A stretch of DNA of 64,000 bases from Halomonas sp. GD1P12 (GTDB taxonomy: Bacteria; Pseudomonadota; Gammaproteobacteria; Pseudomonadales; Halomonadaceae). The stretch is from contig NZ_CP107007.1 of assembly GCF_025725645.1 (NCBI RefSeq), positions 1,922,001 to 1,986,000 on the forward strand. The letters are read 5' to 3'. The notes beneath the pieces are model-generated. The model saw only the letters and a list, made by a program, of their open reading frames with translations, was not told the DNA's origin and searched no databases. Shown here piece after piece: positions 37,269-45,877 of this stretch (within the stretch, counting starts at the first letter, position 1; the number at the start of each line of letters is the position of its first letter). Made by a program: the position numbers and the translations under genes.

Positions 37269-37552
37269 AGTTTCTAGCCCTCCAAGAATGGCGAAAGTAT
37301 TACGAGGGGAATACCTGCCGTTATAATGCTTGAGCCAGACTCGTGCACAATAGATAAAAATCAGAATAAAGCATGGGTTGTTAAGGCATTTTAGCCCGAC
37401 CCTTGCCTTATTATTCACCCACGCCCACTTTCGGGTTAATCGCAACGCCATACCCGAACGATGGCGCACTATTCTGAGCCACGCGCCAGCATCGGCCAGG
37501 GATAACCAGAGAAAAAAGCCAGGATCTCGCTGGCCGCTGAGGATACTTTCGC
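37269..37552. other. Intergenic region downstream of tRNA-Ser, no supported gene
   Basis: About 280 bases, somewhat AT-richer than the surroundings. A 72-codon frame on the minus strand runs through it (37251-37469) but has no ribosome site and no recognisable family; a decayed insertion remnant cannot be excluded. No integrase or att repeat is visible beside the tRNA. Confidence 0.35.
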
Positions 37553-37912
37553 TTAAATCCTTGAGCGCGGCGATAGCGAGTCGATAAACGCTTCCATCTT
37601 GCCGATTTCGTCGATTTTGCGAAACATCTCGTCGATCCGCGACTCCTTGATGCCGCCGTAGACGTTGTAATCAGCCGTGTTCATTTCCTGGCCGAATTTC
37701 AAAAGCCCAGTGGAATAACGGTCGATGTGAAAACCCCTGAACGCTTCGCATTCCGGCGTCATCACCTCATCGGTGCTGGCCTGGCACTCCACTCCTTTAG
37801 CGAAGGCTTCGTTCACCGTTTGCTCCATGTCATCGAAGGTGTAGCGATTGTCCTGAGCGTGGGCCGCGCTCATCAGCAACAGCGCCGCGAGCAAGCCTAC
37901 CGGTTTCATCAT
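37553..37912 (-). CDS. Hypothetical exported protein (119 aa)
   Basis: A small secreted protein. The signal peptide MMKPVGLLAALLLMSAAHAQ ends at an AHA-Q type cleavage site; the mature part is about 100 residues, acidic, with two cysteines (VECQAS and PECEAF) that could form a disulfide. I use the ATG at 37912 with GGAG eight bases upstream; a GTG three codons earlier is too close to that site. I do not recognise the family. It stands alone between tRNA-Ser and prpE. Confidence 0.7.
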   Translation of the reverse strand: MMKPVGLLAALLLMSAAHAQDNRYTFDDMEQTVNEAFAKGVECQASTDEVMTPECEAFRGFHIDRYSTGLLKFGQEMNTADYNVYGGIKESRIDEMFRKIDEIGKMEAFIDSLSPRSRI

Positions 37913-38034
37913 CCCATTCACTCCGCATGTGTGCTTAAACGATCCCTATTTGGCTCGCATCCTTTAGCATGCGATTTTACCTGCTCACCGGCCTGCAGGA
38001 TATTGCTCTTGGCCACTTCAGGGCCGCGCCTGGC

Positions 38035-39951
38035 TTACTGCTCCGCCAGTCTGGCTTCATCGACACGCCCTACGCCGTGGCGAGCCATGGCGACCTGGGC
38101 GTCGTCGAGGCTTGTCGGGTCGTCGATGGTCGAGGGTACGGTATAGGGCTTGCCGTCGGCCAACGTGCGCAGCAGTTTGCGCAAAATCTTGCCCGAGCGG
38201 GTCTTGGGCAGGCGGTTGACGATCAGTACCTGCTTGAAAGCGGCTACCGGGCCGATCGTCTCGCGCACCTGCTGAATGAGCGCGGCTTCCAAAGCGGCCT
38301 CGTCGCCGTCGAAGCCGTCCTTGGGAATCACAAGCCCCACCGGGCGCTGGCCTTTCAGGTCGTCATGAATACCGATGACCGCGCACTCGGCCACCGCCGG
38401 GTGCGCACCGAGCACGCCCTCCATCTTGCCGGTCGAGAGCCGATGGCCAGCCACGTTGATCACATCGTCCGTGCGCCCCATGATGAAGAGATAACCGTCG
38501 TCGTCGAAATAGCCGCCGTCGCCGGTCAGGTAGTAGCCGGGAAACGCGGCCATGTAGGCGCTGTGAAAACGCGCCGGGTCGCGCCAGATACCGCTCAAGC
38601 AGCCTGGCGGCAGCGGCTGCTTGATCAATACGCTACCCTCCTCCATCGCCGCGCTCTTTTCGCCTTCGCGGCCAATGATCTCGACGTTGAAGCCCGGCAC
38701 CGGGTAGGTTGCCGAACCCGCTTTGGCCGGGGCGAGCTCGATGCCCGCCAAATTGGCGGCGATGGGCCAGCCGGTTTCGGTTTGCCACCAGTGATCGATG
38801 ATCGGCACGCTCAACACGTCGCTTAGCCAGTGAAACGTTGGCGGGTCGAGGCGTTCGCCGGCAACGAAGACGTGCTCAAGGCTCGCAAGCGAGTAGCGGC
38901 GCCGCTCGAGCGCCTCCGGATCCTCCTTCTTGATAGCGCGAAAGGCGGTGGGCGCGGTGAAAAAGCTTTTCACCCTGTATTCATCGATGATGCGCCAGAA
39001 ACTGCCGGCGTCGGGCGTTTTTACCGGCTTGCCCTCATACACCACGCTTGCGCAGCCGCGCAAAAGCGGCCCGTAGACGATATAGGAGTGGCCCACCACC
39101 CAGCCGACGTCAGAGGCGGTAAAGCATACGTCCCCCGGCGCCAGGCCATACACCGCCTCCATGGAGTAGGCAAGCGCCACGGCGTAGCCGCCGGTATCGC
39201 GCACCACGCCCTTGGGCTTGCCGGTAGTGCCGGAGGTGTAAAGGATATAGAGCGGGTGGGTCGCCTCGACCTCGACGCACTCGGCGAACACGCCGCTCTG
39301 CTCGAGAGTTTGCCAGTCGTGTTCGCCCTCGTTCAACGGGGCGCGCTCGGCCTCGCGCTGGAACACTACCAGCGCCTCGGGTTTGAAGACGCTCTGGGCA
39401 ATGGCATGATCGACGATTGGCTTGTAAGGCAGCACCGTGTTCACCTCGATCCCGCAGGAAGCGCTGATCACCACTTTGGGCTCGGCGTCCTCGATACGAA
39501 GCGCAAGCTCCCTGGCGGCGAAGCCGCCGAACACCACCGAGTGAACCGCGCCGATCCGCGCGCAGGCCAGCATGGCGATGACCGCCTCCGGCACCATGGG
39601 CATATAGATCACGACCCGGTCGCCCTTGCCAACGCCCAGCTTCTCGAGCCCGCCGGCCACGTAGGCCACCCGGTCGCGCAGCGCACGGTAGGTGAGCACT
39701 TCCCGGGCGCCGGTGACCGGCGAGTCGTAGTAGAGTGCCACCTGCTCGCCACGGCCTTTTTCAACATGGTGATCGAGCGCGGCGTAACAGATGTTGAGCG
39801 TGCCGTCCTCGAACCAGCGGGCGTGGCGCTGTTCGTCCCAGGAAAGAATGGTCTCGGGAAAGCGCTTCCAGGGAATGCGTTGGGCCTGCTCCTGCCAAAA
39901 CTCGGCGGGCGATTCGATGGAGTATGCGTGGGTAGCGTGATAGCGGCTCAT
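38035..39951 (-). CDS. prpE: Propionyl-CoA synthetase (propionate--CoA ligase)
   Basis: A 638-residue AMP-forming acyl-CoA synthetase. The ATP loop YILYTSGTTGKPKGVVRDTGGY is PrpE-like (the GVVRD.GG pattern separates it from Acs, which has GV.HT.GGY). DHWWQTETGWPIAAN and the C-terminal hinge/lysine motif PKTRSGKILRKLLRTL complete the enzyme. The SGK lysine is the residue acetylated by Pat enzymes in this family, and a PatZ-type gene lies at 22085. No prpBCD genes are adjacent. The start at 39951 follows AGGG; a GTG two codons earlier is possible. Confidence 0.9.
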   Translation of the reverse strand: MSRYHATHAYSIESPAEFWQEQAQRIPWKRFPETILSWDEQRHARWFEDGTLNICYAALDHHVEKGRGEQVALYYDSPVTGAREVLTYRALRDRVAYVAGGLEKLGVGKGDRVVIYMPMVPEAVIAMLACARIGAVHSVVFGGFAARELALRIEDAEPKVVISASCGIEVNTVLPYKPIVDHAIAQSVFKPEALVVFQREAERAPLNEGEHDWQTLEQSGVFAECVEVEATHPLYILYTSGTTGKPKGVVRDTGGYAVALAYSMEAVYGLAPGDVCFTASDVGWVVGHSYIVYGPLLRGCASVVYEGKPVKTPDAGSFWRIIDEYRVKSFFTAPTAFRAIKKEDPEALERRRYSLASLEHVFVAGERLDPPTFHWLSDVLSVPIIDHWWQTETGWPIAANLAGIELAPAKAGSATYPVPGFNVEIIGREGEKSAAMEEGSVLIKQPLPPGCLSGIWRDPARFHSAYMAAFPGYYLTGDGGYFDDDGYLFIMGRTDDVINVAGHRLSTGKMEGVLGAHPAVAECAVIGIHDDLKGQRPVGLVIPKDGFDGDEAALEAALIQQVRETIGPVAAFKQVLIVNRLPKTRSGKILRKLLRTLADGKPYTVPSTIDDPTSLDDAQVAMARHGVGRVDEARLAEQ

Positions 39952-39978
39952 GGTCACCCTGTCTTTATTGTGTTAGCG

Positions 39979-39997
39979 GTCAACCCCTGTTGTTGAC
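39979..39997. promoter_or_regulatory. Dyad upstream of prpE
   Basis: GTCAAC (39979-39984) and GTTGAC (39992-39997) are inverted across seven bases, 28 bases upstream of the prpE start. It is well placed to be an operator on the minus strand. The regulator is unknown. Confidence 0.35.
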
Positions 39998-40264
39998 ACT
40001 TTAACCACAAAACCGGGAGCTTCGCCGTTAAACCATCGGATAATCCGGCACCCTTGGGTGCGAAATGGTGAAAATTGTCGACAGTCAGCTGTATTTACTA
40101 TCATTGACTCAGCGTTAAACGCCGATTTGGACAAAATTCGCTAATTTACCGACTATTGATTAACAATATTTCAACGAAAGACCGCTGACCGCTACCAAAC
40201 CGCATCGCCGCGATGGCATTTTGACGGGAACACGCGTTTCCCTCGTCTCGGCAAGGAGAAAACC
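39998..40264. other. Rest of the divergent prpE/arsR-type intergenic region
   Basis: With the dyad this makes a 313-base gap between two divergent genes. It is relatively AT-rich and should carry both promoters. TTGACT at about 40108 is a possible plus-strand -35 but I see no matching -10. Confidence 0.35.
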
Positions 40265-40585
40265 ATGGCTACTCACTCAAGCGCCGCCGCTCGCCTTCTC
40301 GAGCATAATGGGCAGGCGTTGGAAGCGGGCACCCTGCTTCTCAAGGCGCTCGCCAATGAAAAACGCTTGCAGATTCTTTGCCTGCTGGCCGAGGCCGAAC
40401 TTTCGGTCACGCAGATCAACCAGCAGCTTGCGCTAAGCCAGTCCGCGCTTTCCCAGCATCTGGCCATTCTGCGTCGCGATGGGCTGGTACAAACCCGGCG
40501 GGAGTCGCAAACCATCTATTACTCGCTCAAAAGCGAAAGCGCCAGGGCGATACTTTCCGCCCTGGCGCTTCACTACGCGGCTTGA
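40265..40585 (+). CDS. ArsR/SmtB-family transcriptional regulator
   Basis: A 106-residue winged-helix repressor. The ArsR signature is clear: LLKALANEKRLQILCLLAEAELSVTQINQQLALSQSALSQHLAILRRDGLVQTRRESQTIYYSL, with the recognition helix at about 58-72. It has a single cysteine (Cys39) and lacks the ELCVCDL metal site of ArsR or the two-cysteine persulfide switch of BigR/SqrR. It therefore probably senses something else or uses Cys39 alone. It is divergent from prpE, which it might regulate. The start at 40265 has an AAGGAG site. A 12-base perfect hairpin lies within its last codons. Confidence 0.85.
   Translation: MATHSSAAARLLEHNGQALEAGTLLLKALANEKRLQILCLLAEAELSVTQINQQLALSQSALSQHLAILRRDGLVQTRRESQTIYYSLKSESARAILSALALHYAA
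40538..40569 (-). terminator. Hairpin inside the end of the ArsR-type gene, probable sohB terminator
   Basis: AGCGCCAGGGCG (40538-40549) and CGCCCTGGCGCT (40558-40569) form a perfect 12-base stem around eight bases. Read on the minus strand it follows sohB by about 45 bases and is followed by TTCGCTTTTG. It would then be encoded within the convergent gene's coding sequence. Confidence 0.5.
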
Positions 40586-40611
40586 TTTTCAAAGACCGAT
40601 ATCGACAGGCG

Positions 40612-41652
40612 CTAACGCCGCTGCCAGCCGGTCGCGTCGATGGCGCCCAGCGCTTTGGTCACGGCCTGCTCGATACCGCTGGATACTGCGATACTAATGC
40701 GCCGCCCCAGGGTGTTGGGCGGCTCGAGCTTGACCGTGAACGCTTCAACCTCTTTCATACGCTCGACCAGATACGCTTCGCTGGTGCCGACGCTATCGAT
40801 TAGCCGCTCGTCCAGCGCTTCGCTGCCGTACCAGATCTCGCCGGTGGCCAAGCGGTCGATATCCATGGCCGGACGATGACGGGCCACGTACTGCTTGAAG
40901 AGTTTATGCGTATTTTCAAGATCGTCGATGAACTTGGCCCGGCCCTCTTCGGTGTTTTCACCCAGCACCGTCAGCGTGCGTTTGTAGCGCCCGGCGGTGA
41001 GCATCTCGACGTCGATATCATTGCGTTTCAACAAACGATGGATGTTGGGCACCTGGGCGACCACGCCGATCGAGCCGATCACCGCAAAGGGTGCGGCCTT
41101 TATATGATGCGCCGTGCACGCCATCATGTAGCCACCGCTGGCGGCGACCTTGTCGATACACACCGTGGTGGTAATACCCGCCTCGCGAAGTCGGTCGAGC
41201 TGTGCGGCGGCAAGCCCATAGGCATGCACCAGCCCGCCGCCGGACTCGAGACGGATCACCGCTTCATCCTGAGCGCCCGCCACTTCGATCACCGCCGATA
41301 CTTCCTCGGCGAACTGCTCGGTGCGAGAGGCCTTGATATCGCCGTGAAAATCGAGCACCCAGAGGCGCGCGGCCGCGCCCTCTTCGCTCTTTTTGGCCGT
41401 TTTCTGGCGCTCCTTCTCCTCGCGGCGCAGCTGCTTGATCAGCTTCTTACGCGCGCCCTGAGCGGTGGCGTTCACCTTGAGGCGCCGGTTGCGCGCGCGG
41501 CGCTGATCGTTGAGCGACTCGACCTTTAGCGAGGCGCCGCGCTCCCCACCACGTTTTCCGCGCATGAGAAGAAAGCCTGCCAACAGCACCAGCAGGGTAA
41601 GAATCACGCTCTGAACCAGAAAGGTGCCTATCTCAGCCGTCCATTCACTCAT
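40612..41652 (-). CDS. sohB: Inner-membrane peptidase SohB (S49 family)
   Basis: A 346-residue membrane-anchored serine protease related to signal peptide peptidase A. One helix at about 10-30 is followed by a basic coiled linker (40-95) and the S49 catalytic domain. The nucleophile is Ser172 in KVAASGGYMMA, and the general base is Lys224 in GRYKRTLT. PFAVIGSIGVVAQVPN is a family block. The start at 41652 has an AAGGAGAGGG site; a longer frame from 41682 lacks one. It is a single gene, with its likely terminator inside the convergent regulator gene. Confidence 0.92.
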   Translation of the reverse strand: MSEWTAEIGTFLVQSVILTLLVLLAGFLLMRGKRGGERGASLKVESLNDQRRARNRRLKVNATAQGARKKLIKQLRREEKERQKTAKKSEEGAAARLWVLDFHGDIKASRTEQFAEEVSAVIEVAGAQDEAVIRLESGGGLVHAYGLAAAQLDRLREAGITTTVCIDKVAASGGYMMACTAHHIKAAPFAVIGSIGVVAQVPNIHRLLKRNDIDVEMLTAGRYKRTLTVLGENTEEGRAKFIDDLENTHKLFKQYVARHRPAMDIDRLATGEIWYGSEALDERLIDSVGTSEAYLVERMKEVEAFTVKLEPPNTLGRRISIAVSSGIEQAVTKALGAIDATGWQRR

Positions 41653-41847
41653 GTCCCTCTCCTTTGGGTCGATACGCCTCAATGCGCAAGTACGAAGCCA
41701 GGATAGCCCAATATACTCGCTTGATTAAAACGCGTGTTTTAAATAGGCTCTTCGCGGGCGCCACGCTAGACTCCTTCTATCCAGTATCCTCCTATCGTGG
41801 CGAAACATCGCCCAATTTTTGAAACGACACGCTACAGGAAACCCTCG

Positions 41848-42159
41848 ATGTCCTCGACCACCTTTGAAAAGCTCGAATCGCGCTTCGACCCACAAGCGGC
41901 GAAGGGCATGGATGAAATCTTTCAGTTTCACTTCACTGACGAGCAGAGCCACTACCTGCACGTTCAGGACGGCACCCTCGGCATTCACGAAGGCGAGCAC
42001 GATGACCCGTCGGTGACGTTGACCACCAGCACGGAGACGCTACGCGGCATCATGACCGGCGACATCAGCGGCATGAGCGCGTTCATGAGCGGTAAACTCA
42101 AGGCCTCCGGCAACGTCATGCTGGCAACCAAACTGACGAGCCTGTTCCCCAGCCAGTAG
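41848..42159 (+). CDS. SCP2 sterol-binding domain protein
   Basis: A 103-residue single-domain SCP2 protein (lipid/sterol carrier fold). The typical C-terminal half, DPSVTLTTSTETLRGIMTGDISGMSAFMSGKLKASGNVMLATKL (about 56-99), is well conserved. Bacterial members are thought to bind acyl chains or ubiquinone-like lipids, though function here is unproven. The ATG at 41848 is preceded by AGGAA; a 17-codon upstream extension is unsupported. It is four bases from the convergent nudC stop. Confidence 0.88.
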   Translation: MSSTTFEKLESRFDPQAAKGMDEIFQFHFTDEQSHYLHVQDGTLGIHEGEHDDPSVTLTTSTETLRGIMTGDISGMSAFMSGKLKASGNVMLATKLTSLFPSQ

Positions 42160-42163
42160 AGGC

Positions 42164-42964
42164 CTATCCAGTCAAGTAGTCGTCGCCGCGCACGCGCGCC
42201 AGGTGTGTCTCGATCAACTCGCGGGAAATGGAGTAGGCCGGGGGAAGCGTTGGCAGCTTGCGCGGTGAAAACCAGGCCGCATCGCTGATCTCGACGCCGT
42301 CAATGTGGATGCGCCGGGTCGTGGCCTCGGCAAAATAGCCCAGCATCAGCGAGTGCGGAAACGGCCACGCCTGGCTCTTGTGATAGCGCAGATTATCGAT
42401 GTACACACCCACCTCTTCAAACACCTCGCGGTGAACCGCCTCCTCCGCCGACTCGCCGGGTTCGATGAAGCCGGCAAGCGTGGAGTAGCGCCCGGGCGCA
42501 AAGCGCGGGCTGCGTGCCAGCAGCATCGCCTCACCCCGGGTCACCAGCGTGATGATACAAGGCGAAATGCGCGGGTAGTTGCGGTGGCCGCAGGCATCAC
42601 AGTGCATGGCGAACTCGGCGCCCAGCCGCGTTGCCTGTGCGCCGCAACGCCCGCAGAAACGGTGGTTGTCGAGCCACGCGCTGACCTGCAGCGCCGTCGA
42701 TAGCAGACTGAACCAGCTCTCCGGCAACAGCGAGAGCCACTCCCGGCCTTCGATCCAGCTCTCCTGCGGCGTCTGCTCGATAGAGAGCGCCACCGGCTCG
42801 TCATCCCAATAGCAAAGCGGCTGCATATCGGCGCTCCAGGGCTGCCACGGCTGAAGCGGCGTCAGCGTACCCTCTTGCGTGCTGACGCCGGGCGCCAGCC
42901 GCCCACGCGCCAAGCGAATCACATGGCCTTCGCCGGCATTCAGGGGGATGTTGCGTTTAAGCAT
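42164..42964 (-). CDS. nudC: NADH pyrophosphatase / NAD-RNA decapping hydrolase NudC
   Basis: A 266-residue Nudix hydrolase cleaving NADH and NAD-capped RNA. A four-cysteine zinc ribbon, CGRCG...CDACGH (about 109-130), is followed by the Nudix box GFIEPGESAEEAVHREVFEEVGV (about 166-188) and the downstream YHKSQAWPFPHSLMLGY that confers NADH specificity (SQPWPFPxS type). I start at 42964 (MLKRNIPLN); the frame continues upstream inside dnaQ without support. It overlaps the dnaQ end by eight bases, so the two are probably coupled. Confidence 0.94.
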   Translation of the reverse strand: MLKRNIPLNAGEGHVIRLARGRLAPGVSTQEGTLTPLQPWQPWSADMQPLCYWDDEPVALSIEQTPQESWIEGREWLSLLPESWFSLLSTALQVSAWLDNHRFCGRCGAQATRLGAEFAMHCDACGHRNYPRISPCIITLVTRGEAMLLARSPRFAPGRYSTLAGFIEPGESAEEAVHREVFEEVGVYIDNLRYHKSQAWPFPHSLMLGYFAEATTRRIHIDGVEISDAAWFSPRKLPTLPPAYSISRELIETHLARVRGDDYLTG

Positions 42965-43694
42965 TGGGGGTAGCGCTCTCAAGCCAGTGAAGCGAATGCG
43001 CCTGGCACTTGGCAGCGTGGGCCGCCTCCTCTTCCTCGGTGGGGCGAACCACCTTGAGCGCGCCGGGCTTAAGCGACAGGCGCTGGATCGATAGCCCCTC
43101 GCTTGCCGCGGAAGACTCTTCGCGCTCGGCGCCCGCTTCGGCATCGAGGCTAAGCGCGGTCTGGCCGCCGGTCATCGCCAGATAGACGTCGGCGAGAATC
43201 TCGGCGTCAAGCAGAGCGCCGTGAAGGACGCGGTGGCCGTTGTCGATATCATAACGCTTGCACAGCGCGTCCAGGCTGTTGCGCTGGCCCGGGTGCATCT
43301 GGCGCGCCATGGTCAGCGTATCGAGCACGCGACAGTGATCGCGCACCGGGCCAAGCGCCGGGCCCTGGCGACGCTGATTGGCCAGGTTCAGCTCGTGATC
43401 GATAAAGCCTACGTCGAACGGTGCGTTGTGTATGACCAGCTCCGCCCCTTCGATGAACGCCCAGAACTCATCGGCGATCTGGGAAAACACCGGCTCGTTG
43501 GCCACCTTCGCGTCGTCAATACCGTGGACCGCCACGACTTCTGCGTCGATGTGGCGTTCCGGGTTGATGTACTGGTGATAGGTGCGTCCGGTCAGGCGGC
43601 GGTTGATCATCTCTACCGCGCCGATCTCGACCATGCGGTGGCCGTCTCGGGTTTCGATCCCCGTGGTTTCGGTGTCGAGGATTACTTGCCGCAT
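42957..43694 (-). CDS. dnaQ: DNA polymerase III epsilon subunit (proofreading exonuclease)
   Basis: DnaQ is the 3'-5' proofreading subunit of the replicative polymerase. The 245-residue protein has the DEDDh motifs: ILDTETTG (Asp7, Glu9), HNAPFDVGF (Exo II), and HGALLDAE (Exo III). The C-terminal part after about 185 is a flexible linker ending in a short tail expected to bind the alpha subunit. It overlaps rnhA by 13 bases and nudC by eight, giving a compact rnhA-dnaQ-nudC run. Confidence 0.95.
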   Translation of the reverse strand: MRQVILDTETTGIETRDGHRMVEIGAVEMINRRLTGRTYHQYINPERHIDAEVVAVHGIDDAKVANEPVFSQIADEFWAFIEGAELVIHNAPFDVGFIDHELNLANQRRQGPALGPVRDHCRVLDTLTMARQMHPGQRNSLDALCKRYDIDNGHRVLHGALLDAEILADVYLAMTGGQTALSLDAEAGAEREESSAASEGLSIQRLSLKPGALKVVRPTEEEEAAHAAKCQAHSLHWLESATPNA

Positions 43695-44182
43695 GCGCTG
43701 CTCCTTTTCTGATCGTCGCTGGCCTCATCGATCGCTTCGTTGGCCAAGTCATCAGCTTTTTCGTTGCCCGGGTGACCGCTGTGCCCCTTGATCCAGTGCC
43801 ACTCGACGCGGTGACGCCTGGTCTCCTCGTGCAGGGTTTTCCAAAGCTCGGCGTTCTTGACCGGCTGCTTCGAGGCAGTTTTCCAGCCGCGCTTGATCCA
43901 GTTGTGAATCCACTGGGTAATGCCTTGGCGCACGTACTGGGAGTCGGTCCAGAGCTCGACCTGACAGGCAGTGTTGAGCGTGCGCAGCGCCATGATGGCG
44001 GCCATCAGCTCCATACGATTGTTGGTCGTCTGCGGCTCGAATCCCTTGAGGGTCTTTTGGTGCGGGCCGCTTTCAAGTACCACGCCCCAGCCGCCGGGGC
44101 CTGGATTGCCACGGCAGGCGCCGTCGGTGTACACCACCACACGGGGCTCTTTCACACCGGGCTCTTTATCTTGCTTGGTCAC
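43682..44182 (-). CDS. rnhA: Ribonuclease HI
   Basis: RNase HI degrades RNA in RNA-DNA hybrids. The 166-residue enzyme is slightly longer than the 155 of E. coli and has all catalytic acids in context: [18 protein letters not shown] (Asp), NNRMELMA (Glu), WTDSQYV (Asp) and [12 protein letters not shown] (Asp). The start is GTG at 44182, which overlaps the methyltransferase stop (GTGA); AAGGAAC lies upstream. The neighbouring rnhA-dnaQ pair is typical of gammaproteobacteria. Confidence 0.95.
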   Translation of the reverse strand: MTKQDKEPGVKEPRVVVYTDGACRGNPGPGGWGVVLESGPHQKTLKGFEPQTTNNRMELMAAIMALRTLNTACQVELWTDSQYVRQGITQWIHNWIKRGWKTASKQPVKNAELWKTLHEETRRHRVEWHWIKGHSGHPGNEKADDLANEAIDEASDDQKRSSACGK

Positions 44183-44973
44183 TGACGTTCCTTTGACATA
44201 CGAGAGGAGGATTCGCCTGGGGGCGCAAGTCGGGCACCGTGGCGCGAGGCGCCAAGCGATGAGGACGGCGCCCGCGAGGGCAGCTTGAACCGAACCCGCT
44301 CGATAGGCGCGCCGCGCTCTCGCCGGCAGGCCTGGATCATGTAGCTTTGCCCCAGCGGCAGGTTATGGCGCCGCCCCCAGGCCTCCCAGCGCTCGCCACA
44401 GGCTGCGCTCATACGGGCGCGAAAACAGCAGTAGTCTACGCGTTTCACCTCGAAGTCGACAAACGCCAGCCAGTCGCGCAGCCGGTTCACGCCCTGCCAG
44501 TCACCGTTGAAAGGAAACGCCGAGTGGCCCTGGTGCCGTCGCTTCAAAAGCCCGCTGGCGCACAGTGGGTTGAAGCCAAATAGTACCAGTACGCCGTGGT
44601 CACTCGTCACCCGGGCGGCTTCCTTGAGTGTGAAGTGGGCATCCGGCAGCTGTTCGAGCCAGTGATGGAGGATCACGGTATCCATGGACCGCTCCGGCAG
44701 CGCAAAGCAGTCCGGCGGACACACCAGTGTCGAGTCCGACTCGGCAAGCTCATGAGTCGGCGCCCAGCGCACGCGATGAGGAATTTGAGAAAGCGACATC
44801 AGCGAACGGCCCATGCTCATCTCCAGGCAGTGCTGGCCGCGGCGATTTTCGACTACCGGCCCAAGGCAGGCGCGCTGGGCTTCCCAAAGCGAGCGACCCG
44901 CCGGGCCCTGCCAATAAGGTTGGCTTTGGACCATACGCCGAGCAAGCTCTGCGGCCATCGGGGAATTTGACAT
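44179..44973 (-). CDS. SAM-dependent methyltransferase-like protein of the rnhA-dnaQ locus
   Basis: A 264-residue class I methyltransferase-like protein of unknown target, found beside rnhA and opposite gloB in Pseudomonas and relatives. The C-terminal half of the fold is recognisable: [42 protein letters not shown] (about 94-135). The glycine-rich SAM loop is poor, with [13 protein letters not shown] in place of a DxGxGxG motif, so SAM binding is uncertain. A 30-residue Ser/Arg-rich tail ends the protein. The start at 44973 has GGAGGG eight to nine bases upstream. Confidence 0.8.
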   Translation of the reverse strand: MSNSPMAAELARRMVQSQPYWQGPAGRSLWEAQRACLGPVVENRRGQHCLEMSMGRSLMSLSQIPHRVRWAPTHELAESDSTLVCPPDCFALPERSMDTVILHHWLEQLPDAHFTLKEAARVTSDHGVLVLFGFNPLCASGLLKRRHQGHSAFPFNGDWQGVNRLRDWLAFVDFEVKRVDYCCFRARMSAACGERWEAWGRRHNLPLGQSYMIQACRRERGAPIERVRFKLPSRAPSSSLGASRHGARLAPPGESSSRMSKERQ

Positions 44974-45085
44974 GAAACGCGCTTCCCTCCAAAGTAGCGA
45001 CTTTTTTGCGCGGCTACGTGCGAATTCTTGCAGACGCGGCAGGCACACGCAGTAGCGTTTTGAAAAACGTTAAAGGATCTCGCCC

Positions 45086-45853
45086 ATGATGAGCGTGACA
45101 CCGATTCCCGCCCTTAGCGACAACTATATTTGGTTGCTAAGACAGGATACCAGCCCCAACGTTTGTGTCGTGGACCCCGGTGAAGCCGCCCCCGTCATCG
45201 AGCTTCTGGAGCGTGAGGGCCTGACGCTCGCCACTATCCTGATCACCCACCACCATCACGACCATACCGGTGGGATCAAGGAGCTCAAAAAACGCTATTC
45301 GCCTCACGTCATCGGCCCGAAGGACTCCACCATCGAAGGACTCGATGAGGTGGTCGGTCACGGCGACGAAATTCGCGTCATGGGCCGCATGTTCGAGGTC
45401 ATCGCCACCCCCGGCCACACCCTGGATCATGTGAGCTACTTTGCCGCGGGCATTCCAGCGCTTCTGTTTTGCGGCGACACGCTCTTTTGCGCCGGGTGCG
45501 GGCGGCTGTTCGAAGGCGAGCCCGCGCAGATGCACGCCTCGCTCCAAACGCTTGCCAAACTTCCCGACGATACGCTGGTGTTTGGCGGGCATGAATATAC
45601 GAAGGCCAACCTCACCTTCGCCCGGGCGGCCGACCCGGACAACAAGGCCATTCCCAACGCACTGGATGAGTGCGAGAAAGCGCGTGCGATGGATCGCCCC
45701 ACCCTCCCAAGCACCATTGGGCGCGAGCTTGCCATCAATCCCTATCTGCGCGTGGGCACCGACAGCGTGCGCCGCGCCGCCGGGGAACAGGGCCCAAATG
45801 GTGACGACCTCGCGACGTTTACCACGCTTCGCGAGTGGAAAAACCGTTTCTAA
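45086..45853 (+). CDS. gloB: Hydroxyacylglutathione hydrolase (glyoxalase II)
   Basis: GloB hydrolyses S-lactoylglutathione to lactate and glutathione in methylglyoxal detoxification. The 255-residue protein has the metallo-beta-lactamase motif THHHHDHTGG (54-63), the bridging aspartate region LLFCGDTLFCAGCGRLFEG, and the C-terminal FGGHEYTKANLTFA with arginine/lysine glutathione-binding residues. Two start codons are adjacent (45086, 45089). It is divergent from the methyltransferase-rnhA-dnaQ genes, and mltD follows after 24 bases, the same order as in Pseudomonas. Confidence 0.96.
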   Translation: MMSVTPIPALSDNYIWLLRQDTSPNVCVVDPGEAAPVIELLEREGLTLATILITHHHHDHTGGIKELKKRYSPHVIGPKDSTIEGLDEVVGHGDEIRVMGRMFEVIATPGHTLDHVSYFAAGIPALLFCGDTLFCAGCGRLFEGEPAQMHASLQTLAKLPDDTLVFGGHEYTKANLTFARAADPDNKAIPNALDECEKARAMDRPTLPSTIGRELAINPYLRVGTDSVRRAAGEQGPNGDDLATFTTLREWKNRF

Positions 45854-45877
45854 CGCCTTTACCCGACAAGATTTGCT

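Noticed and set aside
37251-37469. 72-codon minus-strand frame after tRNA-Ser, considered as a transposase remnant
   Set aside because: I could not match it to any transposase motif, and it covers the tRNA terminator.
40265-40585. ArsR-type gene considered as part of an arsenic or metal resistance operon
   Set aside because: No metal-binding cysteine motif and no transporter or reductase genes are adjacent.
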